Shown: piece after piece, positions 25,795 to 39,480 of the stretch | How the letters are laid out: every line of letters starts with the position of its first letter | Numbering within the stretch: the first letter of the stretch is position 1 | NCBI RefSeq assembly: GCF_000247695.1 | Contig: NW_004624734.1 | Span: 39,789,061-39,853,060 of the forward strand | Direction of reading: 5' to 3' | Length of the DNA stretch: 64,000 nucleotides | From: Heterocephalus glaber | Lineage: Eukaryota > Chordata > Mammalia > Rodentia > Bathyergidae | Translations under genes and position numbers: made by a program | The notes under the pieces: generated by a model | The model's input: only the letters and a program-made list of their open reading frames with translations | Databases searched by the model: none | Told to the model about the DNA's origin: nothing

Positions 25795-27195
25795 GTTCAT
25801 TCTTTCTGAACTAGTCCTAAGGCTTCTCTGAAATTCATACATACCTCAGAAAAATGTACTAATGTCTATATCTGAAATGTGAATTTCAAAGGGAAAATCT
25901 GTTGGCAAAAGGGATACAGGTGACAGTTTTTGAATCCTGATTCAGACTCCAGGGATAAGAACAATGAGGAATTTCTTTCCTCTACAAATGCTTCCTGAAC
26001 TCCACCACTGCAGGGCACTTTGCCAGGTACACGGTGGGGGCTGAGGGTCCCCACATTCACACAGAGAGCAGCACTTTGGGGCCGAAACCTGGGTGTCAGC
26101 GGCCAAAGTGAAAGCAAACACCCACACGTTCTCAGTCACCCCCAGACATCTGCAACAGCAGCTCCCCAGCAAATAAATACAACCGCAACCCAGGGACAGG
26201 ATGTGCATGAGAAGGTGAAGAGACCCAGCAGGGAGTCTCAGAAACAATATATTCTCCCCACAGCCACAGAGCTAGCAAAGACTTCAGAACGTGCAAAACC
26301 AAGGCTGTGCGAAACATCAAATGCAAACCCTTCTGTACCTTGCTATAGAGCAAATGAAGCTTTTCTTCTGAAAAATTCAATATACATAGATCAGAAACCT
26401 CTAATTTAAAATCAACGGTGTAACACTGAGTACCCAAAACAAGTGTCCAGTCAACAGACAAAGGAGTCCAGCTAGGGGAAAAAAAAAGCATTTCACATTT
26501 TGTGCAAACCAAATCACAATGGCTAGTGCCCTTATTTCATCCATAAATCCACATCAAATGATGTACTTTTAAAAAATTGGACTTTTCCTCCTTGAAAGCA
26601 GGAGTGAACAATTCACACCCAACGATTAGATGTTCAAACTTAAGAGAAACATCTTTTAATGTCAACTGAAAGAAGCTGTTTATAATCATCCTTTGACTGC
26701 AGCAATAAAAGTGCCCACTTCAGCTTTTCAAAGGGCTGTTTCAGTCCTTTGTGACTAAATATTACAACTTTAATTCTTTCTGGTTTCTTGGTTTGCACTA
26801 ACAGAAAGTTAATGCTCTATTAGAACCCTCTATCTGTCTAACACTGAAAGAGCAAACCAACAGATTCCATTTCAAGCTCTTCTGTCTACTAACTTTGGCC
26901 AACATGGTAGCTATATAGTAATTCCAGTGTAATTTTCCCACATTTCTTGCAAGATCTCTCAGAGTGGCCATGTGTGCAGAAATTACCCCCACACCCCTGT
27001 AATTCTAGGATAAGGAAGAACCCGGAAGTATCTTGTTGATTTGTATTCCAGACCCTTAAGAGCAAAACACAGTAAGAAAGCTGTATCCAAAAATCTCTTC
27101 TCACTCTTAAATTCTATATGAATAATGTCTTACTGTTTTCAAAGTTAATTTCAGAAAAGGGCGGGGTCCACGACTTCATATTTAGGTGTTGAAGG
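25795..27195. other. Intronic sequence, nothing recognised
   Basis: The 129-codon frame at 26020-26409 has no family signature; no repeat assigned. Confidence 0.4.
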
Positions 27196-27219
27196 CAAGG
27201 TGATGGTGGTGATGGTGAC

Positions 27220-27420
27220 ACTGATGATAATTTTTCTGTGCTGACATGTGTCATGTACTATGCTAGACAGTTTACTTAAGTCCTTGCCGTATTTGCCCAT
27301 AGCCCTGTGAGGCAGCACGTTAAAAACCAAGGCTTGCAGGGATTACATGGTCCCTATTAGTAAGAGGCAGATGTAATAGCTGAACCTCAATCTGGCTAGC
27401 ATCCAACCATCACACTATGA
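27220..27420 (-). mobile_element. MIR SINE, reverse
   Basis: CTATGCTAGACAGTTTACTTAAG...AGCCCTGTGAGGCAGC...GGATTACATGGTCC. Confidence 0.7.
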
Positions 27421-27995
27421 TCCACTAATAATTATAGTAGTTGTCCAGTGAATATTCCTCAAAGCCTATATTTGTACATTACTAGCCCATAATTGAGGAT
27501 TCTGCATCCTAATTGATGTAATTCAGGCAAATGCTCATGTGTCTTTTTACATTAAATGGATACCAAATAAATGTGGAAACAAAAGTCAGAAATATTCAGG
27601 GAGATGGAAAATTAGGCACTGTCTAAAATTATTCAAAATTATGGAGGCAAAATTATGAGGAGTTAATCCACAAAATTATCAACAAAGTAAAAGAACATTC
27701 AGAAGCAAGCAAGAACCAATTGCATTGAGCTATTCTCAATGACTGATATTTTATTTTCTTTAGGATCACTGTCCCTATGTTTATCCATGCCCAACCATAA
27801 ATTCACAGTTGGTAAAAAGTACAAACACTTAGGGCCCTGTCAACTGCATCACTGCAATACAATTATTTTATTCCTCTAAATTATGAGGATTTTCCCTTAA
27901 TACTTACGAGTCCGTAGAAATTAAATCTTTCAGAAATTCAAAACTCTAAAATAAACTTTCAGTCTTTGTTTTCTTTCTCCACCCTCTTTTTAAAA

Positions 27996-28125
27996 CCCTT
28001 TTATTTTTATTAGTATGTTTACAATACACGGTAATTACATTCCTCTTGCGGAATTGGTATATACACCTATTTCCCTTGGTCATTTTTACTTCTCTTTCCT
28101 CCTCTCCATTCTCTCTTTGGAAATC
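27996..28125 (-). mobile_element. L1 3'-tail fragment
   Basis: Plus-orientation TTTTTATTAGTATGTTTACAATACA followed by pyrimidine-rich sequence copies the 3' tail of the L1 at 5611. No clear target duplication was found. Confidence 0.65.
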
Positions 28126-28344
28126 AGGGGCTAAAGTGGGTAGAGGTAAGCAGAGGCCTCTATGATGTCACTTGAGGGGCATCAACCGAACTATATCCTC
28201 TCCTGGGAAACTTTCTCCTTGCCACCCTAAAGTGGTGACATGGAAAATTCAAACTTGTGGGTGTCTTTTCTTGGAAAACAGTATGGTTCTTTTCAAAAGG
28301 CTCATCCCAACAGAGCAGTTTCCTTGGGAGATTAAAAGCAACCA

Positions 28345-28440
28345 AAGCTACCATTTTTGAGGGCCTGTATTGTACAGTACATATTCAACATAGGAAATCT
28401 AATCTACCAAGCCTCTGAGGTAGCTACCTAGCATGAGCAC
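28345..28440 (-). mobile_element. MIR fragment, reverse
   Basis: TTTTTGAGGGCCTGTATTGTACAG...GCCTCTGAGGTAGCTACC. Confidence 0.5.
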
Positions 28441-28559
28441 CCTTTTCCTCCTCATGAGCGACAAAGGGACCAAAGGGACGAGCTCACTGTTTACACTTCT
28501 GGGAGGCAGCAGATCTGGGCCCTGCCCAAGCCGCCTGCCTACACTCTTGCCACGCCCCT

Positions 28560-28960
28560 CCTTACGTACTCCACATGCCAAGCTTCTTCCCCATGGAGCA
28601 AGCTCTTCCCTCTGCCTGGCGTGCCCTTTCTCTGATATTCACAGGGCTCTGTGCCTCTTGGCACTCAGCTCTCAGCCAAATGCCACCCTCTCCGTACATT
28701 CTTCTCTGACCATCCTAGGCGAAGCAGTCACCTTGTCACACTAGACCATCTTCCCTGTTTTAATTCCCCACTTAGCACCTGTGCACCATGTGTCATTTTC
28801 TTAATCACGTGCTTGCTTATTATTGACCTCTCCATTTGAAGACAGCAGCTCTCTGAGGGCAGTGAACCCCATTCACGTGTTCTCTAGCCTACAGGAACTC
28901 CCAGAACAGCTGGGCACACAGTAGGTTCTCAATAAATATCTATAAATGATTGGATGGCCT
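28560..28960 (+). mobile_element. L2 3' end
   Basis: CTCTTCCCTCTGCCTGGCGT, GCCAAATGCCACCCTCTCC, CAGCAGCTCTCTGAGGGCAG and GGCACACAGTAGGTTCTCAATAAA follow the L2 3' end closely. Confidence 0.85.
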
Positions 28961-28964
28961 TCCT

Positions 28965-31285
28965 GATGCCACCACTATTTACTAAAGAAGAGTCAGGGAA
29001 GAATCCAGGCTGAAGTCCAGAGAGCTGGATTCTACTTTACCTCTAACTAGCTCGGATGCTCCTCCATTCAGCTCAATGGCCACCACCATCAGATTTTTTC
29101 CAACATGCTGGCCAGGTGATCTAGAATGCAACAGAAGCAAGGATGCTTGCTGGGCCAGAGGGACCCAGGCCAGAGGAGAACCGGGTTCGATCTCATCATT
29201 TTGTCTTGAACTATATTAACACAGCAGTGCACCACGATGCTTGTTCACAGGTCAGAGAAGCCCAACCTTATTTTACAGGGGAAAAGTTTATATTAACAAA
29301 GACACAAAGTCAAGGTCACTCAAACTGTTCTAGTTTTTCTTAACTTTTTATCTAAACCTCAAATAACCCCTTCCAAAATAGAAGCTCTTGAAAATACTTA
29401 AATAACACAACCAAACAGGTCCTAAACTGGGTCATCATCTAGCATATTTCACCAGGAGCCAGAACAAAGTCAGAATGTATTTTGTAAAGCACAGCTTTTT
29501 CCTTGAAATGCATAGGTTCTCTTTCCTTACTAGTTAACTATGTCCATAATTAACTGAAGAATAAATGTCCTCAAATACAGAGAAAAATATTAGAACCATG
29601 TTCTGGGAGTCAGGAATTCATAAAAGCTTCGTTTTTCACACCTTTCTGTTGGGGTTTCTTTACCTGAAGCCCTGAGTCCATAGTTGGGCTGCAGAGGACC
29701 ACTAATCTGGTGACATTGTTCCAAAAATAGGGTCAAAATACATATGTGTATTTTTCTAGAAACAGGGTCCATAGCTTTCATCATCAATAAAAGAGTCCAG
29801 GGCTCAGACACAGCTTTTGGAAGGCATGTTTGACTTGCAATCTGTTCTAAACTCTTCCATACCATAATGAAAGAAAGAAATATACAACCAAGAGCCCCAC
29901 TACTGGTGAATAAACACATGCATCCTGTGTAGGAAATGATGCTAACAACACGTATGATTTTGGAGTGCTCTTCCAAAAAATAATTTCTGAGCCCAGAACC
30001 AAACTGAGTATAAGCTGATCCATTTCCAGGAGACAAGAGGAACCAAAATGTCCAGTGTCTAACAGATCCATCACTGGAACCACAAGACTCTGACTCTGGA
30101 AGGGACCACAATGCTCAGGCAGCCCAGCCCTCTGACATCACAAGAGAGAAAAACCAAAGCTCAGAGTGAGGTCAGAGGCCACAGCCCCATATTTAAATGC
30201 TACAAGAGAGTCAGAGACAGTACTGCACAAATGCAACGGATAAATATGACTTACAAATAAAATGCAGTTTTGTGGTTTTGGTTTAGGTTCATGGAGAACA
30301 GGGCCTAGGTCTCAAATTAGGTATGCCAGGGTAGATATGGAACATGTTCACACTGGGCCCAAATGATTTATTTTATTAGAGCAATTACGAGGGGCTCATG
30401 CTGATCATGGTTTTGTCTTCGGGCAAATTTCTTCATTTCTTACCACAAACACAAACGAAGCACCTGTAGTAACCTATTAAGCATTTCTCTCCCTGTGAGG
30501 TCAAAGCTGTGCAAATGCAAAACAAAATCAAAGAAACTTTGAAGAAGGCAGCTTATAATAAAAGCTCTGCCGGTGAGTCTCCGATTAAGTGGTCTCCCCA
30601 CTGCAAGTCTTATGTGTTTTGGCAACCACTGCTTTAACTTACTGCTATACAGAAGTACACTAACATAATAATCTTGACGAAGCTCTCTGGATAATCCCAG
30701 AATTCTCAACAAAAATTTCCTGTTTCATAAAATTCTTCAGCACAGCATTTAAACACTATGATAGCCAATGCCCTTGGGTTCATGCCTCCATCTAATTAAA
30801 AAGTCTGTCTTACAAGTGATTTATAGTATTTGTCATCACCTAACGTGGATATATAGACTGGTGGCTACAGACACTTTGGGATTACAAAGCTTTAATTACC
30901 ATGCTAGTGAAAATGGCTTCTAGCAAAAGCTTAAACAATGGGATTCTCAGTGTCTCTCTGACAGGAGGGAACAAGGACATAACTCACACTCATCCCACAG
31001 AAGAAGTGCCTTAGCATAAATTAAGAAATACAACTGCATGACTTGGAATGAGGACCCTTCATATTTCCTTAAGGCTGACTTTAAGCCCAGGAAATAATAC
31101 CAACATTACCATCCATGCTGGTTAAGTCACTTAGACACAAGCTAAATCCTTTCCAAGCCTGAGCAATTTAGCCTTGAACCAATTAATTCTTAGGAGCCAC
31201 TAGCTTTGATAAGATACAATTCATTTTGACTGCTTTAACCAAACCAATTACCCCAAAAGGGAAGAAATGATAGAACTGCTTAATA
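28965..31285. other. Low-repeat intronic block
   Basis: 2.3 kb without a recognised young repeat; 30430-30950 is AT-rich with several TAATTA/ATGCAAA-type words. The 173-codon minus frame at 29590-30111 resembles no family I know. Confidence 0.4.
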
Positions 31286-31289
31286 CCTG

Positions 31290-31450
31290 GGGGCAGTGGC
31301 ATTAGTGATGCGAGAATCCTCAGATATTCTAGCGCAGTCTCCTATAACATAAACCAGAAAGCTGAGCCTGATGAGAAGCTTGCCTATGATCCCAGCTGAT
31401 AGGTGACAGAGTCACACACCTTCATTCCACTGCCCTGACTTCCATGTAGC
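31290..31450 (-). mobile_element. MIR fragment, reverse
   Basis: AGCTGAGCCTGATGAGAAGCTTGCC then GATAGGTGACAGAGTCACAC fits the reversed MIR core. Confidence 0.45.
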
Positions 31451-31584
31451 ACACCACCCAGACAGTGCTAGAAGTTATATACTAAAATATAGATTCTTTT
31501 AAATGGGATCATTAACACAATACTAACTTGCAGTAAAAGTTAACTCTCCATATATTTACTAGAAAGCCAGGTCTCTCTGAAATT

Positions 31585-31720
31585 ATAAGATATATAAAAT
31601 ATGATATACGACACATATAAAATATGTATATCTATATATATATAGTGTGTATGTGTAAACAAATTAATATATATCTAAATAATTCTAAGTGTATCTGCAT
31701 TTTATAGCTATATATTAAAT
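31585..31720. repeat. AT-rich imperfect (TA)n tract
   Basis: Interleaved ATATAAAATATG, TATATCTATATATATATAG and TTAATATATATC. Confidence 0.85.
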
Positions 31721-31724
31721 ATGT

Positions 31725-32869
31725 GCCTGTCACACTTCCTGTGACCAAAGGCAACAGTAATGCTTGGGCTCTGGTTCCATATTCCGAAAACAAAAGCTTG
31801 GGTGATAGTATTACACACTCAAAAACCTCCCAGGACTATCAGGGAGGTCCAGAGGGTTGGTTCATACTGGGGAGTGGTGGGGTCTACAGCATACTGGAGC
31901 ACCAGAGGGCCAATGCCTTCAGTTTCAATGTGAAAAACATCTGTGTCAAATGAATACCCCTGAAGCTGCTTGTGGGCCTAAGTGCTATTGGGCTTTTTGC
32001 TGTGGCGGTTCTGGGCTAGATGATCCTTCTATTTGGCATCTATGATACTTTCATGATCCATATGAAACCTAAAGTACATGACGGTATAAATAGGTATTGC
32101 TGCTTTCTGCCTCTGGGAATCAAAAGTACTTACAGGTTACCTGTTCTGTTCACCTGCACTAAAACTCAGTTCCCTCCCAAACCTTCCAAAGACGGAAACA
32201 TTTCTGTGGATCAGAGACATTTACCTTTCAAAAGAACATCTGTGATGTTTTTCTGGAGAATATCATCAGGTCAGAAGTTTCTTTTCTTCTTTGGGGGGAA
32301 AGACTTTTCACAGTCATTTCAGGAAAGCAGGCTGGGGCTATGCGGTCCTTAAAACTCAGCTGTCTTCCCTGCAGGAAGATGTTCCTCCCTGCTTCAAACC
32401 AGTTGCTTGCCAACATCTGAGTACTTATTTCCATTCTGTAATTTCCTGGCTGCTTCTGTTTGTTTTCTAGCTCCAATCTACCACCCCCTTGGAACTACCA
32501 AAGCTACAACAGAATGGGTCAGGTCTGTCTTGTCCACTTGATTATCCTGGATGGAGGAAATGTCTGGTCCCCAGCACCTACTCAATGATGGAAGAATATT
32601 CACATAGGGTCTGGCATTTCTGCTAGAATATGTATCGTCTGTTATGGACTAGCTACTGCAAGAGCAAAGGGGAGAAATCTCAGTCACCCATTACACAGTT
32701 CTGTACTCAGAATCCCTCTGACCAGGATCACACACTTGCAGGAGAGGCAGATCCATTCATACACCCACTGCTTTGGGGTGGAGGGCAGGGTCGAAATGCA
32801 GACCTCAAGATGCTGAGGGAACACTACAGAGGCCCAAACCCAGATCCAGTATGTCTGAACAAATTTTCT
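31725..32869. other. Intronic sequence, nothing recognised
   Basis: No repeat, exon or RNA gene supported. Confidence 0.4.
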
Positions 32870-33190
32870 GGCAAATGATGTCTACAACAAGACCTGAAGC
32901 ACAGGCAGGAAATAGCAAAGTCAAGGGTGGTATCTGAAGAACTGAAAGATGCTCACCGTGACCTGAGCAGAGCGTGGACTCTGCAGAGGTGAAATAGAAG
33001 GCTCAAGAGGAAATCAGGACAAGATCGTGGAAAACAAACCATCTGGAAAATCTGGGGTTTTATCTAAGAGCAGCAGGAAGTCACAAAAGAGTTTTAAGTA
33101 AAGAAGCGATTATTAGTTTGGGAACTGAGAAAGACCACTGTGGATACAGTGAGTAAAAGGGGACAGGAGTGGTTAGGGACTGTGTCGACT
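32870..33190 (-). mobile_element. L2-type LINE body, reverse
   Basis: AAGACCTGAAGCACAGGCAG, then TTTTATCTAAGAGCAGCAGG and AAAGACCACTGTGGATACAG follow the same ancient LINE order as at 22090. Confidence 0.5.
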
Positions 33191-34964
33191 CAGGCCTCAT
33201 TTTTGTCACACTCTGATAAAATGGAGCTAAGCTGTCAACAGACAAGGGGGCCATGATGATGACCGTCTTATAAAATTTTTTAAATGACTACTGAAAATCC
33301 AAACCACCTCTCTTACTCCAAGTAAATGCTACCTCGTAAAAATGTACTGCACTTTACCATCCCCACTAATCACCATCCTAAACGCTTCCTCCATACCAAA
33401 ACTAAGAGCTGCATAAGATAAAATAATTCACACTCCACCCACCAACCTCACTAGCTCTGCAAGACTGAATTGCAACCCTTAAACGTTTATGTCTTGCTTC
33501 TGCCCCAAACTGAACACTGGACTTGAAAATTACAAGTGAAAGAATTTGCCATATATTACAGGCCTAAAAATCATACACTTTTAAAATGAAAAAAAATCAG
33601 GGAATTTACCACCCACAGTGTTTTCATCTATTACCACACTCAAGGGGCATAAAAATCTGGCCCAATCTTCCTGTACAAATTGGTCTGTTGCTGACTGATT
33701 TAAAATAGGAATGCTGCCATTATGGTTGCCTCCCCCATTATTTTCTTTTATTTCTTTTACAAAGATAAATAAAATATTTAAAGAGACCCCAAAGTATATA
33801 TACCTTAATTGCTGCCACATCACATAAGATGTCATTGTTTTGACCAATATCTAGGGCCTACTGTATACTGGATACTGCTTCTAGTGGTGGTCCTGTTCTG
33901 CAGGTGTTTAGACTCTACTGGAGGAAGATATGATAAACAAATTGATTAACATAATGATTTCAGAGAGTGATGAGTGTGAACAAGATGACAAGATAATAAC
34001 CTGGCTAGGAAAATATTCTTGAAGGGGAAAATGCCTAAGTGAAAACCTGCATGATCAAAGCAGCCAGCCCCACTGCAGCAAAATGCATCTTACAATGAAA
34101 TGGAAGATACTCACTATCCAGCTAATACAGTCCATGTAGACCTCCCTCAAGATTCTGAAACACATTTTCCCGTAAAACACCAGGGATTCTTCAGCCGGTG
34201 TTAGACACCCCTTACCAATGGGCTCTGAGAAAAATCAATTGTGAGAATAAATAGCTCCACTATAAAATACGAGAACAAACTCCTATATAGAGAAGAATTC
34301 TGGTACCATAAATCCATGCACTTGGGTCCAGGAATTAAGGGAAAGATAACTAATGACTGCCTGGGGGAACACCTAGTTGATGCACCTGACGGGACTACAA
34401 AACAGGTATCTTCCTGAGCAAGAGAAGGCAGCCCTCCAGAACCCAGGAACGGAATGTCTTCACGAGGCCTGAACAGGAAAGTGGCCTGGGAGTCCGCCAG
34501 GCAGGGCCTTCCTTCCTGAGGGTGCGCCAAGGTCTTTCTATGACGCAGCCTCTCCTCTGTCCCCAGAGCTCAGCACTGAGCATGCCAGTCCCCATTTGGA
34601 AAGTCAGCGAATCACCAGCAAACACATGGAAGAAGGAAACAGTGTTTTAACTTAGGCAAAACTTCAGTTTTCAGAAGTCCAAGAAATTATGCAAAATAAA
34701 CAAGTTCTAAGAAGAAGGAGAAAAAAGCCTGACAGCGACAATTTAGAAAATGGGGCTGTATCCAAAAATCTGAAACTAATTTCATAAATTTGTTTTATTG
34801 TGATTTTATACTTTTACACTCCTACTCTAATGAATACTTTCTGCACTAAAGTGGCAATGTGGTTTTCAGAAGTCAAACTTGGCTCAAATCTAATTCTCAT
34901 TTGCCAGCATTTTATTTAGCATCTTTAGCAAATAAGAATGATATATCTTTATTTTTTTTCTCTA
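33191..34964. other. Intronic sequence, nothing recognised
   Basis: A weak reversed L2-like stretch may lie at 33850-33930 (CTACTGTATACTGGATACTG); otherwise unassigned. Confidence 0.35.
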
Positions 34965-37900
34965 CAGCTTTCTTGAGGTATAATTGTCACAGAAGAAAAT
35001 GCACACTCTTAAAGTGAACTATTTGAAAGCTCTGACATACATGCACAACTGAAACCATCATTATAATCAAAATATATTTTTGTCCCCCAAAATACCCTTG
35101 TGCTTCCTTTGTAATCCATCCCTCCCTCACCTCTACTCCTTATTCCTAGACCACTACCGGTGTCCTTCCTGACACTATGGATTTGTTTTTCAGAATTTTG
35201 CATAAATGGAATCACACAGTATTCTCTTTTGTGGAGTATAATTACTCAGCAAAATTACTTTGACATTCATCCATGTTGTTGCACACATCAACTATTCAAT
35301 TCCTTTTTATTGCTGAATAGTATTCCATGGCATGGATATACCACAATTTGTTTAAACATTCAATGATGGTTGTCTTTTGAGTATCCAGTTTGGAGGCTAA
35401 TCACAAAGCGGTTATGAACATTCATGAACAAGCCTTCAGATAAACAGTTGCATCTCTCTTAGTAAATACTTAAGAGTAAGTAAGTCAAGTACATGTTTAA
35501 CAGTTAAAGAAATTGCCAAACTGCTTTCCAGCTTGGCTGTACCATCTGACCTTTCTAATGGTTGTGTAGAAGAGTTCCGGTTGCTCCATAACCTTTCCAA
35601 CGTGATGGGACTTACCAATTTTAGCCTTTCTGGTGGGAACATATTGATACTGTATTTCATTTTGGTCTTCAGCTACATTTCCTTAATGACTAATCATTTG
35701 GGACATATTTGCCGATAGTGTCTTTTCAAATATTTGGCCCATTTTTTAATTATTTTTTCACTATGAGTAAGATTTAAGAGTTTGTTTATATACTCATGTT
35801 ACAAGTCTTTGTCTGATTTGTATGTAGCAAGTATTGATTCTCCAGGTCTTTGGCTTGTGTTTTCATCTCTGTATGTATCCCTTAAAAAGCAATGGTTTTT
35901 AATTTTGAGGAAGTTACAATTTTTAATAGCTGGGGCTTTTTGTGCCTTTTTTTTTTTTTTTTTGCTGAACCCAAGGGCACTAAGATTTTCTCCTATATTT
36001 TCATATTTTAATTTTACAAATTCTTTTATCTATGTGTAATAGCCATTTTGAATTCATTTTTTTTTTTTTTTTGCTGAACCCAAGGGCACTAAGATTTTCT
36101 CCTATATTTTCATATAGAAATTTTACAAATTCTTGTATCTATGTGTAAAAGCCATTTTGAATTAATTTTTGTATGGGGTATGAAGTAAGAGCCAAGGCTT
36201 ACATTTCTAGCCATCCAGTTGTTCAAATACCGCTTGGTGAAAAAATCAACACTGAGTTGTCTATTTAGTACCTTTGTCAAAAATAAACTGATTGTATCTA
36301 TTTCTAGATTCTTTTTTATTCCACTGGTCTACATGATTCTCTTTACTTCAACTCTTACCTTGACTATGGTAATATTACAGTAAACTATGAAATCAGGCAG
36401 TGTACATCCTCCAACTTGTTCTTTGTTGTTGTTTTTCAAAATTATCCTTAGACCAGTATAGATCCTTTAAATTTCTACATAAATTTTAGAATTACTTTGT
36501 CAAAACTTAACAAAGCTTACTGAGGTTTTAATTGTGTTGCGTTAAATCTACTTGATACCTTGGGAAGAACTGAGTTCTTAATAATATTGAATCCTCCTAT
36601 CCATGAACACAGTATATCTCTCCACTGACTTAGATCTTTATTTCAGCAAGATTTTGTCATTTCCAGTGAAAAAATCTTACAAATTTCTTATCACATTTAT
36701 CCAACTCTGTATCTCTGATGTTCTTATAAAAGGCATTCTATTCCAGTTTTCAATTGTACCCTGCTAGTATATGACTTTTGTATATGAGCTTGGATCCTAC
36801 AACACAATTAAACTTATATGTTGGTTCTAGTAGCCCTTTGGTAGGCGCCTTAGAATGTTCTGCAATCATTTGTCTGGATATAAAAGGCAGTTTCACTTCT
36901 TCATTTGTAATCTGTGTACATTTACTCTTAAAATTGCTTTAGTGTACTGACCAGGAGCTATGTTTAAAAAGAAAAAAAGAGCACACATCCTTGTCTTGTC
37001 TAAAGAATATCATCCACTCTCTTACCACTAAGGTAATAACTATAGGTTTATCAAAACTGCCCATCACCTTAAAAGAAATTCCCTCCAATTTCTAATGTGC
37101 TGAGTTAGTATCTGCTCACATGATCATACAGATGTGAAGGAACACTGACTGGTTTATAAATGCTAAATCAACCTGGCAGTCCTAGTTATGAACCCCATTT
37201 GACAACAATGCACTATTTGCTACATTGTTGGATTTTATTCACTAAAATTTAAGTATCCCTGCATCTATCTTCATGAAGGGCACTGGTCTGTAGCTGTCTT
37301 TTTTGTGATATCCTCATCAGTTTTGGTATAAGGGTACTAGCTTAGGGAATGAGTTGGGGCTTTTCATTCTCTTCTATTTTCTGAAAGAGTTTATACACAG
37401 TTGCTAATACTTGTTCCTTAAATGTGTCACAGAAGTCACTAGTAAAGCCACCTGGGACCTTGAGTTTCCAATGTGGAAGGTTTTTAATTACAAATTCCAT
37501 TATTTTAATAGATATGAATTATTTCAAATTATTTGAGGGATTTTGGGTGGTTGTAGCTTTCAAGGGATTTGTTCATTTCAAATTGTGAAATTTAATGGCA
37601 TGAAAACGTTAAGAGTATACATCTATTAGCTTTTTAATGTCAGTAGGGCCTCTAGTGATATTGTATCATTCCTAACATTGGTAATTTGTGTCCTGTCTTT
37701 GTTGTTTTGTTTTTATATTTGTTTTCTTTGATCATTCTGGCATGAGGTTTATCGATCTTATTTTTCCCCCAAAAGCTAGCTTTTTGTTTTATTGACTTTT
37801 CTCTATTATTTTTCTTGTTTTCTACTTCACTGATTTCTGCTATCTTTATAATCCCTTTCATTCTGCTTACTTTGAGACAACTAACTCTTCTACTTTAAAG

Positions 37901-38025
37901 TAGAAAGCTGGGACTTTGACTTCAGGTCTTTTTTTTTAATTTAAGCATTAATGCTATGAATTTCCATTTGAAGAATTCCTTTAGCTGTATCTCTCCACTT
38001 TCCTGGCTTTTATGTAGACTGAATT
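34965..38025 (-). mobile_element. Old L1M-type LINE, about 3 kb
   Basis: The plus strand reads as the reverse complement of an ancient mammalian L1. The 3'UTR is at the left (TTGAGGTATAATTGTCAC...GGAATCACACAGTATTC...GCTGAATAGTATTCCATGGC), then ORF2 from its 3' end toward the reverse-transcriptase region on the right (ACTGGTCTGTAGCTGTCTTTTTTG near 37290; minus-strand KQKASFWGKNKIDKPHARMIK near 37740-37800). There are many stops. It contains a 109-bp tandem duplication at 35964. Divergence is much higher than in the truncated young L1 copies. Confidence 0.9.
35964..36176. repeat. 109-bp tandem duplication inside the old L1
   Basis: GCTGAACCCAAGGGCACTAA occurs at 35964 and again at 36073, and similarity continues for about 100 bases with only a handful of differences. 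Both copies are preceded by a T run. The second copy continues into normal L1 sequence (ATTAATTTTTGTATGGGG), so the first is the extra one. Confidence 0.95.
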
Positions 38026-39012
38026 TAAAAACATACGTGCAGCAAATACAAATTTGAATGTCTACTCCATATCAGGCCCCGTGCTTGATACTTGATATAT
38101 ACTACATAAAATAACCCAACCTTCCTCTTTCAGGCTTAGCAGAGAATATGATAAACTTGTACTAAGATCAACATTAATGCTTATCTTTTTAATACTTAGT
38201 AATTTAACCAAGAAAGCATAACAATTTTTTAATTCTAATGATAAAAGTATCTTCTGTTTTACAATAAAACTGCAGTAGTGCCTCATCTCATGATCTTGCA
38301 AAAACTAAGTTCTAGGTTTCTGAAAAGTCAGCAATTTGTAGTTCCACTTGCAAAACAAATTCAATGTAGAGTTAATTCAATTACTCACTTGTAACCATCT
38401 GAATAAACTGTACATTTCAACTTAATATAGAAAGATAAGTATCCCTATAATCCTAAACTTCAAAGACAACTTTTGATTTATAAGTGATAATTTAAAAAAT
38501 AAACATCCATATATTTCAAGTTTTTAACAAGACTATTTTATTAACAAAAAGGAAACGAAAAAAGAAACTATATTCTGCTCATCCTTTCTACCTAATCCTG
38601 TTTCGAACACCCAGAACCTTAAAAACAAATCTGCCCTGTAATTGAGTAACTGAATATAAATACATGACAAATCATTGATTTCAGTATCATTTAAATGCTG
38701 ACTTTATCCTATCAAATACTCGTGTCTTCCAAAACACCATTGGGGGGTTATATAATACATCTAAGTAGAAATAGTTTAGACAATTACAGATACAGAACTG
38801 TAATTTACATTTAAATCTTTATCCAAGCAGCTCTGTACACTCTCCCAGTCAGCTCACCCACGTTTCCTACACTTGGGCTCTTCCAGGCCTCATCTCCTGC
38901 TGTTCTCTGAGCCACAAGGTTTCAACACTACACACTGGGATCACTTGGAGAGCACAGACGTGTAGCCAGAGTGGCCTAGCCAGAGTCTTTAAAAGTGAGG
39001 ATTTCTGAAAGC
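38026..39012. other. Intronic AT-rich sequence, nothing firm
   Basis: Possible short relic of an old DNA transposon near 38918-38960 (ACACTGGGATCACTTGGAGAG); otherwise no assignment. Confidence 0.35.
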
Positions 39013-39020
39013 CCATAGGT

Positions 39021-39098
39021 CACTGGTGGGAAACCTATGGCATGCAGGCTGCAGCCGGTTGTTTGTTATCACTGAAAGTAAAAGGTTCTCCATCACTG
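39021..39098 (-). mobile_element. Short hAT element (MITE), copy D, 78 bp
   Basis: In minus orientation it begins CAGTGATGGAGAACCTTTTA and contains TGATAACAAACAACCGGC, parallel to copy C. Flanking octamers CCATAGGT (39013-39020) and CCCTAGGT (39099-39106) match at seven of eight positions. Same termini as copies A and B, with a large internal deletion. Confidence 0.84.
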
Positions 39099-39480
39099 CC
39101 CTAGGTGATTCAAATTTTCAAACCAGTGAGAAGGACAGGCATGGACTCTATCAGAAAGACTTGCCTCTCCTGGTGCTTGGCCAATCTGGACCACCTTACT
39201 TCAGGATCTTGTTCCTCTAGAGCTTTGTCCTACCCAACTCCTAATTAGACAGTAATCCAATCAACCCGTTCTGAGACCTATGTTCACTTCTACTTCATGT
39301 CCAGAAATTCACAAGATAAAATGTACATCTCTTACTGTATTTAGTCATTTCTTTCTAGTTGGCTTCTAAATTCCACCCAAAAAAATTAGGCCGAAGGGAA
39401 ATCAATCAATATAATTTGATGAGTAAAGTTAAAAGTCATGACCAGTTTCTTATTTAAAAGAAAAGGGTAGCTCCACAAGT

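Noticed and set aside
29590..30111. 173-codon minus-strand frame with hydrophobic stretches
   Set aside because: No recognised family, no splice context or ATG support; compatible with chance in this much sequence.
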